A DNA stretch of 64,000 nt from Chrysaora quinquecirrha (GCA_014526335.1 JACTAT010000040.1:4075582-4139581), one strand, 5' to 3'. Positions 1-26,100 are shown, counted from the first letter of the stretch. The notes: generated by a model not told the origin, from the letters alone. Numbers and translations are program-made.

Positions 1-169
1 GAGGCTTACTAGGAACCTCTCTGTATTAGCTTTGAAACTCAATGACTTTGAAGAATCATGTAGGCGTAAAGAATTTTGCCGTATTGTATTCTTGAAGGCC
101 TTAAAATTGCTGGGCACTTGAGTAATGGAGGCCCTAAAGAATGCGTCTTGTACTATATCTCATGCCTAA

Positions 170-446
170 GGCCTTGATCAAACATTGTAGGAAAAACATT
201 TGAGATTTGCTTTGGAAGCAATGTCTGACCGTTTGGCCACGTCACAAAACATGGCTTGGCAAGCAAAGTAAGCTAAGTTTATGGTGCAGTGTTTCTGAAA
301 TAATTCGAAAGCATTTTTTGCTTGATGCAACGAAAATATGTTTGACAAGCAATGTTTGCGAGTGGGCCTGGCCAATTGCCAAACAGTTGCTTGGCAAGCA
401 ACCTTCCAATGTTTGACAAACAATGTTTGTTCGTTTGCTCAGGGCC
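170..446. repeat. Harbinger-like MITE, AAACATTG-word family, copy 1
   Basis: The ends read GGCC... and ...GGGCC and are flanked by TAA on both sides (167-169 and 447-449), a TWA-type target duplication as used by PIF/Harbinger transposons. The interior iterates AAACATTG / CAATGTTT in both orientations. Open frames across it are translations of the repeat. Superfamily assignment is inferred from ends and target site only; no transposase is present. Confidence 0.7.
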
Positions 447-652
447 TAATGATTACATTTCAACTGTATAAACATGTACAGAGCTAAAATACGCCAAATA
501 ATTAACAAGCATTGAAAAGTATCACAGTTTTTAACCACGTAACTATGTTAAACACAATACGAAAGTACATAATTAAAACACGTAAAGTAACATACCAAGT
601 CCAAAAGCGAGCGAGTTCCTTTTCTTAACTATTTTCTTTGTTCTTCTTTTTA

Positions 653-12081
<11,429 letters not shown>

Positions 12082-12124
12082 CTGTTCAGAAATAGAAATT
12101 TCAATCAGTAAACCCCGTGTATTT

Positions 12125-12380
12125 CACTCGACAGCGCTCAATTTCAACATTTTATCACTGCATACATGTAGTCTTATTGCCTTCCTCCCACTCTTTCGGA
12201 AACAGCTTCTAACAACAGCAACAACATGCAGCTGTTTCCTCAGAATGGGAGGAAGGTAATAAGTACTATGAAGCAAACAGCAACCTGTTGCTGTGGTTGT
12301 TCGGGTATTTGTTCGTTGCTGTTTGCGAATAATACGACTCATGTAATAAGTCTAGCAAACATGTTAATTAGGAAGCCGGT
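12125..12380. repeat. Dispersed TIR repeat with GTTGTTG words
   Basis: CTTCCTCCCACTCTTTCGGA and AATGGGAGGAAGGTAATAAG flank AACAGC/GCTGTT words. It is related to the compact elements at 31082-31216 and 37052-37187. No coding exon is seen between 12082 and the gap. Confidence 0.45.
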
Positions 12381-12388
12381 TCCATATA

Positions 12389-12727
12389 GGCCGATCTCAA
12401 CTAGACGATTTTCACAACGAACTTCATAAAATTTCGCTGCGAAAAAGTTCTTTCAATCTCCATTTACTTTAGTTCCAAGAACGAAAAAGACAATAGAATC
12501 CAGCAAATGCAGTTCAAAGTTGAATACCACTGGGAAAGATATGCAAAATTGTATAATACTATTGGTTAAACTGCTTGGCGAACCAAATCGTCTGCCGAAA
12601 AGTAGGAACTACTTCTACATTTCGTCAGGCGATTTTTTCGATGCAGCGAACAAAAATTTTCAACTGCGCGGGTGTCGTCGCGAATTTTTCTGACGATCAT
12701 CCTGAAAATCGTCTAGTGGAGATCGGC
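12389..12727. repeat. TIR element GGCCGATCTCAACTAG
   Basis: It begins GGCCGATCTCAACTAGACGA and ends TCGTCTAGTGGAGATCGGC, imperfect inverted repeats of about 30 bp. The flanking GGAAGCCGGTTCCATATA recurs uninterrupted near 12860, which looks like a related sequence without the insert. A relative lies at 62611-62951. Confidence 0.65.
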
Positions 12728-13018
12728 GTTATATTTGCAGTCGGAACTCACATGAATTGTAGCTATATTACAGTGACCCACTTAGTAAAGCCCCGTGTAT
12801 TTCACTCGACAGCACTCAATTTCGATATTTTTATCACTGCAAACATGTTTGAATTAGGAAGCCGGTTCCATATATTTGCAGTCGAAACTCACATGAATTG
12901 TAGCTATGTGACGCATTTATCAAATGTTTCCTTGAGTATTTTCCAACTTGCTCACACAGAGCGTCTTATTTATAATAGTCATGGCACAAAATATGCTGCT
13001 AAAATCAAGCAACTATTA

Positions 13019-13197
13019 GGCCCTGGCCAAAAGATCAAACATTATTGGTCCAACATTTTAAATTTGCTGTACAACAAATGTTTGACCCTTTGGCCACGTC
13101 CAAACACATTGCTTGACAAGCAAACGTAACAAACACAAAACGTTGGACGCCAAACGGTCAAACATTTTTCTTGACAAGCAAATCTCAAATGTTTGTA
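13019..13197. repeat. AAACATTG-word MITE, truncated copy 2
   Basis: It begins GGCCCTGGCCAAAAGATCAA after TTA and contains CAAATGTTTGACC words, but the closing GGGCC end is missing because the adjacent TIR element starts at about 13199. Confidence 0.6.
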
Positions 13198-13198
13198 A

Positions 13199-13595
13199 GG
13201 GAATCCTCTCCGCGTGCAAGAACTTGAATTAACGATCGTTTCAGGAGATGTTGTGCATAAAATTTTACTTCAAATTCACGTTTAATTCGAAGGCTTCAAA
13301 TCCCACCATATCTGCTCAAGGAGACATTTAATGAAGTATTTTCCTGTTCTTGAGTTGCTTGTATCTTGTTTCCTGAATTTCTGCACATATTTTCAACATT
13401 TATTGTTGCAGATTCCTTTACTCTCTTTTTCTTCCATTATTCGTGAGTTTGGAGCAAAATTTGCTGAACTACCTCTCCTAAAACGACCGTAATTCAGTCG
13501 TTGCACACGGAGAGGATTCCCTTACTGGAAATGTCTACCATTTTCCAGAAAAAGTCGCGCCCGACCCAGGCCTCTTTGAAAAGGTCTATTGTCTA
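13199..13595. repeat. TIR element AGGGAATCCTCTCCG, abutting the gap
   Basis: AGGGAATCCTCTCCG near 13201 is mirrored by CGGAGAGGATTCCC ending near 13522, followed by a block with TTTGAAAAGGTCTATTG. The same blocks form the element at 20672-21131. It stops about 20 bp before the N run, so repeats probably caused the assembly break. Confidence 0.6.
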
Positions 13596-13614
13596 GTCAA
13601 TTGTATTCTCCAAA

Positions 13615-14114
13615 NNNNNNNNNNNNNNNNNNNNNNNNNNNNNNNNNNNNNNNNNNNNNNNNNNNNNNNNNNNNNNNNNNNNNNNNNNNNNNNNNNNNNN
13701 NNNNNNNNNNNNNNNNNNNNNNNNNNNNNNNNNNNNNNNNNNNNNNNNNNNNNNNNNNNNNNNNNNNNNNNNNNNNNNNNNNNNNNNNNNNNNNNNNNNN
13801 NNNNNNNNNNNNNNNNNNNNNNNNNNNNNNNNNNNNNNNNNNNNNNNNNNNNNNNNNNNNNNNNNNNNNNNNNNNNNNNNNNNNNNNNNNNNNNNNNNNN
13901 NNNNNNNNNNNNNNNNNNNNNNNNNNNNNNNNNNNNNNNNNNNNNNNNNNNNNNNNNNNNNNNNNNNNNNNNNNNNNNNNNNNNNNNNNNNNNNNNNNNN
14001 NNNNNNNNNNNNNNNNNNNNNNNNNNNNNNNNNNNNNNNNNNNNNNNNNNNNNNNNNNNNNNNNNNNNNNNNNNNNNNNNNNNNNNNNNNNNNNNNNNNN
14101 NNNNNNNNNNNNNN
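13615..14114. other. Assembly gap, exactly 500 N
   Basis: A placeholder-length run of N. Open frames across it are artefacts. The 5' exon(s) of the SLC37-like gene, and possibly the missing exons of the ABC transporter, are hidden here; the real length is unknown. Confidence 0.99.
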
Positions 14115-17100
14115 AAGGGAACATGGAATCCAAATTGCACTGTGAAAGAAGTAAATAACACTTGTGATGCTTGGAAACCATTCAGTAAGTGCTTTTTCCT
14201 CAATATGATGGGGTTAGATGGGGGTGCATATAGCTTATGTTTAAAAACAGTATGCCACTTTGAAAATTGGCTACATTGTAAAACTTCTAATAGCATTGAA
14301 CTTTTTCCTTCAAACTTGATTGACTGATTGACTTATTTTAATTCTAGCTGAAAGAGAGCTCAGCAAAGAGCTTTTTGGTGCTTTGGACTCTGCATTTCTG
14401 TATTCCTATGCCCTTGCCATGCTGTTTAGGTGAGTTTGAGTTTTGTCTGTTTTGTATGGACACCCTGTAATTTTTGTTATTTGGACACCCTATAACTACT
14501 TAATGCTTAATGTTACTCTTGAGGCAATACTCTTGCGTGGTTTACAGAAAAACTCTAGCTTGGTTTACAAAGAGTTGTTTCGATAGCATAAGAATTGATT
14601 AGTTGTTATTTGGACACCCTATGACTATAGGATGCTTTATATTACCCTTGCTTGATTTACAAAAGAGTTATTTCAATAGAATATACAGTGAATTATTGTT
14701 GTTTGGACACCCTATTGCCAGTGATACTTAATACTCTTGCCACGCTAAGTCAAGAACCTGGTGTTAGGCTAACAAAGAATCATTTCAATAGAACCTGCTG
14801 TGATTAATTGTTATTTGGACACCTTATAACGTCTGGGTGCTTACTTCTCTCCCCACACTAGGTCCAGTACCTGGCATACCACAGAGACTCTTGCTAGGCT
14901 TGCCAAGTATAATCTCAATGGCATTAGCTCTGTCTCAGTTCACTTTGTTCATCCTGGTTGATCATGCAGAAAATATGCAGACAAATCGGTCTAATTTGCA
15001 GCAGACAATTTGACTTTCAGGCCTTGTCTACAAGATAACAATGTAGGATTTCCTACAGTATTGGATTATGCAGTAATTACTAAGTGATAAGGCTAAGAGC
15101 CGCTGGTCTGTTGTTTCTTAAACAAAGTCAGCTAATCAGAAAGTTGAAGATATGCCAGGCTACTGTTATTTGATACATGAAGAGTCCTCAGAGGATATAC
15201 AAGATTAACTCAGGCTGCTGTGAAAGGGAAAACAAGGAATCAAGGAATGGGGAATTGGGGATGATAGTACCATCATATTCCCCCCCTTTTCTCAATCTGT
15301 AAGAATAACAACACAAATGATCTTTGCATTCTATCATTCCCTAGAGAATCTGTAAAATTGGAAATCTGTAAAAAAGGAATTCTTGTAGTTTGTGTTGCCA
15401 TTCCCCTTTTTACAGATTACCCCTTTTGCAGATTCTCTAGAGAATCAGATGTTAAGATGAATGAATGGGAATGAGAAGGAAAATAAAGATCATTTGTTGT
15501 TACTCTACCTTTTACAGATTTATTAAAGAGTAAATTTGATGTCATGTTTCCTGATTTCCCATTCCTTGATTCCTCGTTCCCCCTTTACAGATAGCCCATT
15601 AGGCAGATCCTGGGTTGAAACAGAGAACCAGAAATCTAGGATGACAGATCGATGAGAAGATCAATGAAAGTTAATTGAAGAGTCCAAGTGAGAAAAAACA
15701 CAATGCCTACACATTTAAAACACAAGGCCAAATCAGCTTGTCTTTCTGAATGGGTTCATTTCGAGCCACATCTGGGCATAAATTCCGCCTTAGTTTATTG
15801 TTTCGATCTGTTTCTGACGTTCACTGTCAGACGAAAAAAGCTTTTAAGTATGCCCGAAAATGTTTACACTGTTTATCGCAATTTCGAAGTTTTGTACAAC
15901 TCAGAAACTATTTTCTATCTCTGTTTTAGTGGATACATTGCTGAGCATACAAGCTTGAGAGTGTATCTTGGTAGTGGTATGGTGCTGACTGGTGCTTTTA
16001 CTATTGCATTTGGAATGGCATATTTCTTTAATATACACACGTTGGCTTTCTTTGTTGCAATGCAGGTACGTAGCTTTTACTTGCAGTTACTAGTCTTATG
16101 CTAGCAGTGAAAGAAAAGCTTACGAAACTACAGTCTACATCAGAACTGCAGAACTTCATCAAAGATTTCAAAACTACAGACAGAAAAGCGAACGAAAAGA
16201 CATCACAAGCTTGTAAATTGGATAGATGGACTAAAGAAGGGTCTCTTTGAATAGGTCGTAAACTAATCGAGAGAGAGAGAGTCCCCCAAATAAAAGCACA
16301 AAATTAAAACCTTTAAGCTGCGGCTACACGTGATTTAATATATTTTTCGCAGTGTCGCAGCGTGTTGCCGGTTTCTTTGCATTGGCGACGCAACACATTG
16401 TACTGTTTTTGCGCGCTTAACTGGGAATTTTCTGACGTTCATACTCTGAGGAGTGTCAGACGATAAAACTTTTGAATCTGCCCGAAAATGTTACTGCTGT
16501 TTATCTCAATTTTGAAGTTCTGTGCTGTTCAGAAATCATTTACTTTGTTGTCCTTTTTGTTGCTGCTTTTGGTAATTTTTAGCTGTATCCATAATTACTT
16601 TTTTTGTAATATATTTATGATTTTCTTTCAGATTCTCACTGGAATGTTTCAGGTAAATGATCAAATTGTTTTTTAACTGAAGGTCTATTTAGCGCTGAGG
16701 ACATTTAGTTCAAGGATGCGAACCTGGAATGCATGATTTGGGTCCCAATTATTCGAATTCGTAACGTAGAAAACTAACATTTTTAACTACTATGAACTTT
16801 CAATCTGTATTCATTTTTAGGCGAGTGGCTGGCCTTGTGTTGTTGCTGCTGTTGGCAATTGGTTTGGAGAAGGAAGGTATTATCTTAGACTTATTCCACG
16901 TGTCATAGTCCGTGCTAGTGAATTGCATTGCTTGGACGCTCAAACTAATTTGACCAGTTTGAGCAATCTCGTCTTTGGTTGCCTCGGTTTGATGACTGAT
17001 AACTGGGCCCTTGAGAGGCTATTCTTTGATGTATGTATCAGAGAATGAATATCTGCCCCCGTGCACATGCGAACATAAATAACCCACATGACGTCATTTG

Positions 17101-20100
17101 TGCCGAGACATATACACATAGAAATTTCTGTAAGTGGTATTGAACGGATACTTTGCTAAGTATACCTGGATGTAGTCGTAATATTGTGAAAACTATTGGA
17201 ACGTCTTGCCCTCAGTACTGAAGGTTATGAAATCGGTTGAAAGATACATAGGTTATAAAAACAGGCATACATGACCCCAAATGTTGTGGAGACGGTGGAG
17301 TGATAAAAAAATAGGTACCCTGCTCTCTAGACGTCTTCTAAAAGTGATCTGCTTCCATGTACTGGAGTTTTTTTCAAGATTTCTCTTTTTCCCAGGCGTG
17401 GTGTCGTTATGGGAATATGGAATTCTCACGTTTCAGTCGGGAATATTGCAGGCTCAGCAATCGCTGGTGTTTGGGCTGGAGATGTGTGGTATGGCGTTCG
17501 ATTCACTTAATTTGCTTGCCTTTAAAACTAAAAATTTCACGAATGAAATGAAAGTTCTTTGACTTGTATAAAACTTCAGTATTGCAAAAAGGCGGAGACA
17601 TCTTCAAACATACTGTTTCGTCTGACACTCCAAGTATGGCACTGATGAGCTGTGATAGAGGTTGAAACCTATCTTCTGCTGACTGCATCAGCGTCATGTT
17701 CCTCGTCATCATCATCATCATCATCAACATTGTCATCATCATCATCATCAACATTATCATCATCATCAACATTATCATCATCATCAACATTATCATCATT
17801 ATCTTCGTCATCATTGTCGTCAGGTCTGGGCACCACTCATTCGGGCCCTTAGGGCGGTGTCTGGTTTGTGATGCTCGGGGGTTGGGTTGCGGCCCTGTGT
17901 CCTCGTGCATCATTGGTTTGCAGGGTCTTCCTATATGAATAGCTTAAGCGACCGAACAATCAGTGACCTATTGTATTGTTTTGTGTTTTTTGTCCGTCTT
18001 TGTTGTTGTTAATTGTCATTTTTCAACTTGTGGAGATTATTAAAGAAATTGTTAAGTGCCGTCCATAGCCAGAACCAGATGACGTCACGTCTATTTATGC
18101 TATGGGCGGTACAGAATATTGTATTGTATTCTTCTATTTCATTGATATAAAAAAAAATTGTCGTCAGCATCATCATCATCGTCGTCCTTCGGACACTGCG
18201 GCAGCGTCGCTATTTTTTGACATGCTGTATTATTAAAGATAATAATCACCGATCATGACAAGCATTTTCGCATTAAATATGAAATTATTAAATTTGATAC
18301 TTATGGCGTCAACGTTTCGGAAGAGGTCCATCTTCAATCAATCGAGCTATGAAGTCTTTTTCTATTTTTCTTCCAAAAATCCGAGCTGCCATCATTTACG
18401 AGAGTAAATTACGCGAGTAAATAAAGATTTTTCTCATCTTTTCCAGGGGTTGGTCATTCGTTGTTCCTGGTTTGATAATCATATTTGTTGGTTTCTTGAT
18501 ACTGCTGTTTTTAGTTTCACGTGAGTATTTTCAAAAATGCAAATTTCAAATTTTGCTCCACAAACATGAAATATTTGAAAGTTCAAAGTTTGAGTTTGGA
18601 TTTTGAATTCAGACACAATGATGTGTCTCTTGCTGGCAAAACTTCCTTGCTTTTGGACAGAGAATATTTGCCACATTCGTCAGAGCCATTCTGAAAAGAT
18701 TAATTTTTTAACCCTGATCTAGCTTAGTCATAGAACGCTTCATCTCTTTGATGGCTCTCTGTTTTCCTCTAGACTACTGTATTTGTTGTTTCCCGTGCTT
18801 TAATTTTCTTCTTTTTTGTTTTGCAGATCCATCGTACGTTGGAATCAAGATTGAGAAACCTAAGGTTGGTTTTTAATTCTGCCCAATTTAGTGACTGGAG
18901 TGATCTCTCCGTACCTGGAAAATGTAAACAGATGTTCAAGTTAGGCCCTGGCGAAATGATCAAACATTGTTTGTAAAATATTTGCAATCTCTTATCAAGC
19001 AATGTTTGAACCTTTGGCTAGGTCACAAAACATTGCTTTACAAAGCAAAAATAAGCAAACTTTGTTGCATTGTGTTTGAAAAACTTAAAAATATTTTTGC
19101 TTCGTGCAAGCAAAACATTTTTACGAGCAATGTTTTGCGACCTTTTGAAAAACTTTTGCTTGATAATATAATTGTTAATGTTTGACAAACGATGTTTGAT
19201 CGTTTAGTCTGGGCCTAAAGATTTCTTTTTTTCTGCTTCTTGTTGAAAAACTCTCTCCGTAATTATGTTTTACCTATAATAGACAACGTTGCTAGCAATT
19301 TACATACCATAGTAGAGCGAGGAGAGATGCCTATCGCCCCCAGAATTTACTTAAAACCCTTAGTTTAGATTGGGTTGTAGCCCTTGCTTTTTGTTCACTT
19401 CTTGTTTTTAACTTCACTTTCGCCCTGTCTACCGTTTTAAAAACGTTTTGAAGGTTTAAAGTTATTCACTCTAAGGCCCTTGCCAATCGATCAAACATTT
19501 TTTGTCAAGCATTTGATATTTGCTGTTCAAGCGATGATTGAATGTTGGGCCACGTCACAAACATTGTTTTACAAGGAGAATTTGCTGAGCATTGTTTTGA
19601 ATAATTTTACCTTGGAGGGGATTATTTTTGCCTAAGGAGCAGTGTTTAGTGATGTGGCCAACGGTAAAACATTTTACTTAACAAGTAAATTTCAAATGTT
19701 TGACAAACAATGTTTAATCGTTTGGCCAGGGCCTAACAACAGACTTAGGAATATAGTAAGAATGTAGCTTTTTTACTCTCTTCATATCAGGTCAAAGATT
19801 CCACTTTTCTCAGACTAAATGAGGATGTTCCTGACAAATTGATTACAAACAAAGGGCATATTGCGTCTACGTCATCTCTTGTAAGCATATTTATTCATAA
19901 TTTCGTTCAATTTTTTGCTTGTCTTTACGTTCGTATTTCATTGATTTTTGTGATCTTCCCTTTTTTAAATAGTCAACTTCTGTGAGAGGAAAAGAAGGAA
20001 AACCAATTGGCTTTATTGGAGCACTTCTCATACCAGTGAGTTTTGTTTTGATTTATTGAATAAGTCATCGAGTTTTTTGTTTGTTATTGTTTTTCTTTAT

Positions 20101-23100
20101 CTTATTTTTTTTGATCGACTGTTTTTATCTATTCATATATCAGTTGTTTATTTTATTTATTCAATTGTTTATGTATTAAGTTAGTTATTTATTGATTATT
20201 CGTATATTAGTTATTTGTTTATCTAACTATCTATTTATCTTGTTTTTTTAAGTTATTTATTTGCTTTTCTGTCTTTTTTTGTGTTTGATTTTTTTACTTT
20301 TTCATTTACTGTTTTTGATTTGTATTATTATTGTTAATGTTTTAGTTATTTAGTTTTTTATTTATTGGTTTGTTTGTTTGTTTACTTACTCGTGTATTTA
20401 TTTGCCATGCTTTTAATGACTTTGACTTATTGTACCTCACGCTATATTTCAGTTTATTGACTTATTGTTAAATTTGTCTTTTTCAGGGTGTCATAGAGTA
20501 CTCCCTTTGCCTTTTCTTTGCCAAACTTGTTAGCTATACGTTCTTATACTGGCTTCCTTTTTACATCAAGAATACAGGTAAGATTTTATTTCTTCTTATT
20601 AATCTTAGTAATTTGTATTTTTGTATATAGTGTCTTGGATACGAAAATTATCTGGGATAAACACCGTCGTGCAATAGACCTTTTCTAAAACGTCTGGGTC
20701 TGGCAGCATTTCTCTGGAAGATGGTTGACATCTTCAGTAAGGAAATCTCCGCATGCGACGACCCCATTTGCAATCGCTTCAGGGGAGGTAGTGTAGTAAA
20801 TTTTTCTTCAAATTCAAGTTTATTTGAATAACAGTGAAAAAAAGGATTCGAGTGCCAGCTTGTCTGCTCAAGGAGGCATTAAACAAAGTACTTTCATTTT
20901 TTCAATTACTTGCATCTGGTTTCTTGAGTTTTTGCATATATCTTCAAAAAAATTGTCACAAATTCCTTTTCACTCCTTTTCTTCCATTATTCGCGAATTT
21001 GAAGAAAAATCTGCTCCAATACCTCTGGTAGAGGGAACGTGATTCAAGTCGATGCACGTTCTCTTAGTCAAGATGTCCACCGTCTTCCAGAAGAAATTGT
21101 GCGATCCCGGATTTCTTTGAAAAGGTCGTACTATGAAGTAAATGAGTTATCAGATTCTGTGAATTCAGGCAGCACTTTAAGAATGCGCAGATAAGTCTAG
21201 AGTAGTTTAAGACGTATAAAGTAAAAAGACGTGTAAAGTAATCTTTGCAGAAATGAACAACAATATACCGCACATTGATGTCCTTAAATTTTTGTGTGGG
21301 AGACTGTATATAATTGATAAAATCGCCTGAATTGTTTGCTTTGCAAGAATTCTTGAATAGATTGCAGAATAGCAGAAAGGTAGAAATTTTATACAAGTAA
21401 CAGCGAAGAGCCAGATGAAAAAAATTGAATTTGAAGGTCTAAGAACCATAGAAAATATTAAGGATGCTTGACAAAGCCATTAAATTGCACACTACATCGA
21501 AATAAACAAGAAAATTAAGAAAAATACAGTTAAGTAACCTGGTCCATTGGAAACGTCATTTAATCTTACTTTTTCATTTTCCGTTTTTGTTTTTTCACCT
21601 ATAGTTATTGGTGGAAAAGTATATGACAGTGAACAATCAGCAGATTTGGCCATTTATTTTGATGTTGGTGGAATCGTAGGTAAGTGAGCAATAACGAATA
21701 TGCTCTACTGTACCTCCCAGGCGGGTAGTGACCACATTTTCACACGGGGTTGGTGTCTTGAGTTATCTTCTCCCAAAAATATGGGAAGGAAGTTTTATGA
21801 AGAGATGGGCCAGAGGGCTAGGTTGCCGTTCTTGTCATATTTTTATCACAAGTAGAAGAGCTTTGATGTATCATAAGAATAGAACCCGATCGCAGAACTG
21901 AAAATTTTTAACCAAAAATGCTGGGAGGTCTAATTGAAAAATTCTAGACCCCAAAATGGCTTTCAAGCAAAAATTCTGACCCGAAAACATGGCATGCACA
22001 CCCCTGTCTCAAAATGTGGACACCACCCCCTGGTCTCTTCCTACTTAGAAAAATCTATGTTTTCCCTTTGCCCTTTGAATTGATAGTCCAAGAAAATTTT
22101 TTTATCATTCTTCACCAAAGAAGAGTTTTTGTGATGTTTTTTTTTACATTAGGTGGAATCCTTGCTGGCTACATATCTGATAAATCGAAATGCAGTGGAA
22201 TAACATGCTTCACAATGCTTATCTTATCAGCACCTTGTGTAAGTTGTTGTTATCGTTTCTTCAGATAATATTTATACAATCATTAAAAATTTAACTTTAC
22301 CGTATTAAGAAATTTCATGTATTGCAGGTGTTGTTGTGTATTATAAATTATGTGTTCTATATCTTTGCAGCTATTCCTGTATAAATTTCATGGGAATAAA
22401 AGCCTTGCACTAAATATTTGTAAGTCTCCGAAAATATTTTTAAGTAAACAGTAAATATGCTGTTTTTGGGCGATATGAAGCCTCATTGAAAAAGACAGTG
22501 GTTCTCTGATGAAGGCATTGATAGTCAGTGCTGACCATGACATCTTCTTGTACTTGTTTTAGTTTTAACATTCTTTATCAAGTGTAAAACATGTATGAAT
22601 GGCTTGGCAAACTGTGATATCATGATATCTATGTTTAGAAATTTTCGATTTGCAGAATTTGACACTGTTTCAAACTGGAAGATTAAATTTAAACATTTCA
22701 AAATACATTTTTAGTTTTAGTATATGTGACTAGCCCTTGTCCACGACTAGATACAAAATGTTGCCATCTGCGTTTGTACTTTTTAGCTCTTATTAAAAAG
22801 CAAGTGCTATAGAAAATATTCTTAAGCCCCGGCCAAACGTAGTTATTTTTACACCCAACATTGGCCAAAATTCAGGTTGGGCGAAATGTTTGTAGCATTA
22901 GCTAACCTTGTTTGATGAGTAAACATCATATCAGGGGTAATGTTGGCTAAAATTTGTTCAGGGTAAAAAACTTAACTTTTCAACAAATGTTGGCTCCAAA
23001 CGGGCGTATTAGATAAGGCATTAAAATTAAGTGCGGAAAACAAAGCAAAACAGCATTCTCATTCTTAACCCTAATCCTACCAGGGGGGGTGGAATCCACC

Positions 23101-26100
23101 CCCCCCCCTCAAGCTTTTCTTGAAATTGTTTTGTTGTGTGATGGGTGTAAGCTTCCAAACCAGGCTGACTTTAAGCCTATATTTATTAGCTACAATGTGA
23201 TACAAAAAAATTCCCAAAATAATAACAATGGGTCACGTGACATTGCCTTATATGGAAAGCGGTCATGACAAAACCACATATAAATGCCTATTTTTACCAG
23301 TAAATCTTATAGAAATTGACTGATTCTTTGCAAGGTAATAGAAAATAGTTACTAGCAACAAAATGTAAAGAAATTTACGGATTTCTATTGATATTAAGGA
23401 AGGTCGATTTTGACCGACGTCGATAGCATGTTTTGATTATGATGTCACAATGACGTCATAATAGAAGTGGGAGACGCCCAATTTACCAACATTACTCCTA
23501 ATACATTGGCTAATGCCTGTGCCAAGTTTGATTGCTCTAGCTCTACTGGACAACAATTTATGGAGGGGGGTGGAAACCACCCCCCCCCCCCGGCTGTGTT
23601 AGATCAAAAAAAGCCCGGTAGGATTAGGGTTAAAGATTGCAAGTTGCTTTTTAGCGTAGATAATACTTTGAAATGAACCCAACTAAGGAATTTTCGAAAG
23701 GTGTCCTAGGCTTTCAATCAAAACCACTTTTCTGATACGAATGTTGGCTGAAATGTAAGCAACGTTTAGCCAAGGCTTTACAGGAAAAAGACGAGTAAAA
23801 TTTATTAACCAGTATAAGCAATTAATGTGGAGGGAGACTTTCGTCTAAAAAATTTGGCCTGCTGTCTGTACTACTTACCAATGCAAAATACCAATGCAGA
23901 TACAAGTTATGCACGGGATGCTTGCATAAAGTGCCAGTCTTGTACACTATTTTTTTTAATAAGCAACTTGACTTTTGTCCAGCCCTCAAAGTTGCTTAAA
24001 ATTTTAGACATTTCAGCCCTCAAAGTTGCTTAAACGTTGCTTAACATTTTTTGTACCTACTAACTACCCCTGACTTCGCGGGTCAAAATCGTCATCTGTT
24101 AGGCCTATAACATGACTTTTGGGAGACAGTAAGTGCAAAAACGTTAGCTAGCGAACTTCAACATGCAAAACATAAGAACGAAGAACAATTTCCTAACACA
24201 AGAAAGAGAATAAGCTTGGTTGTTTGACTTCTTAGTTGCTTACAGTAATTCAGTTGAGCCCTCAAGTTGCTTAATGTTAAGGTCAGTTCAGCCCCAGTTG
24301 CTTGCTGAGCGGTTGCTTATTAAAAAAAAGTGTAGTTGTAGCTATTATTTTTGGTTATCTGTCAAAATTAACAGTGGTTTTTCTTGTCTTTTAGTATATA
24401 TGATTTTATCTGGAATTTTCGTCAATGGTCCTTACGCATTGATAACGACAGCTGTGTCAGCAACCTTGGTATGATTTTTTTTATCTACTATTTTTTATAT
24501 TTAAAACCGTTTTGATTTCTTAGCTGTACCAAACTTCGAAATTGCAATTACAAGCAGAAAAATTGTAGGGCCTATTTAAAAACTTTTTTGTCAGACACTC
24601 CTCGGAGTATTAAAGTCGGAAACAGGCCGAAAAAATTGACTAAGGGGCGGAATATAAACCAAAATGCGGATTGAAACGCACTAATCGTGTGAAGCTGAAT
24701 AGGTATTGTGTTTTTGAACATGAAATACAGCGGGATTCTTCGATAGAATTAAGTGATGAGTTCAAGCTGGAAAAAGGAACTCTGTCTACACACAGAACCG
24801 GCCTTTTGCTTCTGATGTAGACAGCTTCCAAAATCTGTAAATAAAATTTGCAGAAACTTGAAAAGTTGTAATTTTTGCACAATCTGTTTTTCTAAATAAG
24901 TGTTTTCCTATGGTAGAGTCATGTTCAAGTGTAGATTAAAACATGACCATGTGTTAATTGGGGATAAAAAATTTAAGCAAAGGAATTTTTCTTTGCAACA
25001 CATTGTTCTGGTCAACTTATCTTAACCAGTTAACTGTTAAGCCTCCCTCTATATGGTTTGCATTTACACCCAATGTGATGATTCTTGGGCATTTGTAGTA
25101 TTTTCATGCTCCTTTTTTTCAAGGGCAATCATCAAAGTTTAAAAGGCAATACAAAAGCAATGGCAACGGTTACAGCAATTATCGATGGAACAGGATCGTT
25201 TGGTTTGTATTCCTTTCTACTCTTTAACAATCCTTGATTTTTCCTAGTTGAACGTTATGTGGCTGAATATAATAGCACTAGATTGTTTCTGTGCTCTGCA
25301 ACGTTAGATGGTTTTTGAATGTGTTCATTTTTTTCTCAGGGGCTGCAACGGGACCTCTGATTGCAGGTCTCATTACAACTAATGTAAGTACTATTCTAAA
25401 CGCTCAAAAATCATGCCTTGTTTATGTTAGCATCGAGATAAGTAAACAAATAGAAACAAATAAGTAAAAAAGAGACCCTCAGGTGACTCGTGGGAAAGAA
25501 ATGAAAATAAACATTCATGCACACATGAAGTGTATAACAAAAGTTACACGTTTTTTTTTTTATAAGAAAGTGGTTTATAAGAAAGTAGTGCTCAACATCT
25601 TAAAAACTTAAGAAAGTTCAATACTGGATTCTTGAAATTTAAGAAAGTTCTGTTTCATACTTTCACTCCTAAAGTTCTGAGTGTTATGTTTGCTCTTCTG
25701 TTCAGTCGCTCATCTTGCTATTAAACGAGTCTAATGATTATTTTCTTTGAAAAACGTGGTATTTGTGCAATGTATACAGTGCCTTAAACTGTGCATTCTT
25801 AGAAATACTGTATTCCAAAATTTTTGCTAAGAAAGTTACAAGAAAGTTTTGGTACTGAAAACATGAAATATCTAAGAAAGTTTCAATACTGGCCCAAAAA
25901 AAACTTTCTTATAAAAAAAACGTGTAGTTGAAAGAAATGAACAAAATTATGCTTATTATGAACTAAATTTTATCCATGGTATAATAGATCCATTATGGAT
26001 TGCACCATTTCTTTGAAATGGAGCCAACACCTTGGTTCTGTTATGACGAGCATATTCATAATTCGTAAATTCACAAATTCGTAAAAAAGTTTTTTCCATA

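Noticed and set aside
13586..14296. Long open frames across the N run
   Set aside because: They consist of unknown residues; the gap is not evidence of coding.
17642..17675. CTGATGAG...TTGAAAC as a third hammerhead ribozyme
   Set aside because: The sequence between the core blocks does not form a credible helix II, and no GTC site is positioned after GAAAC.
17696..17938. Poly-Ile/Ser/Met frames
   Set aside because: Translations of the ATC microsatellite.
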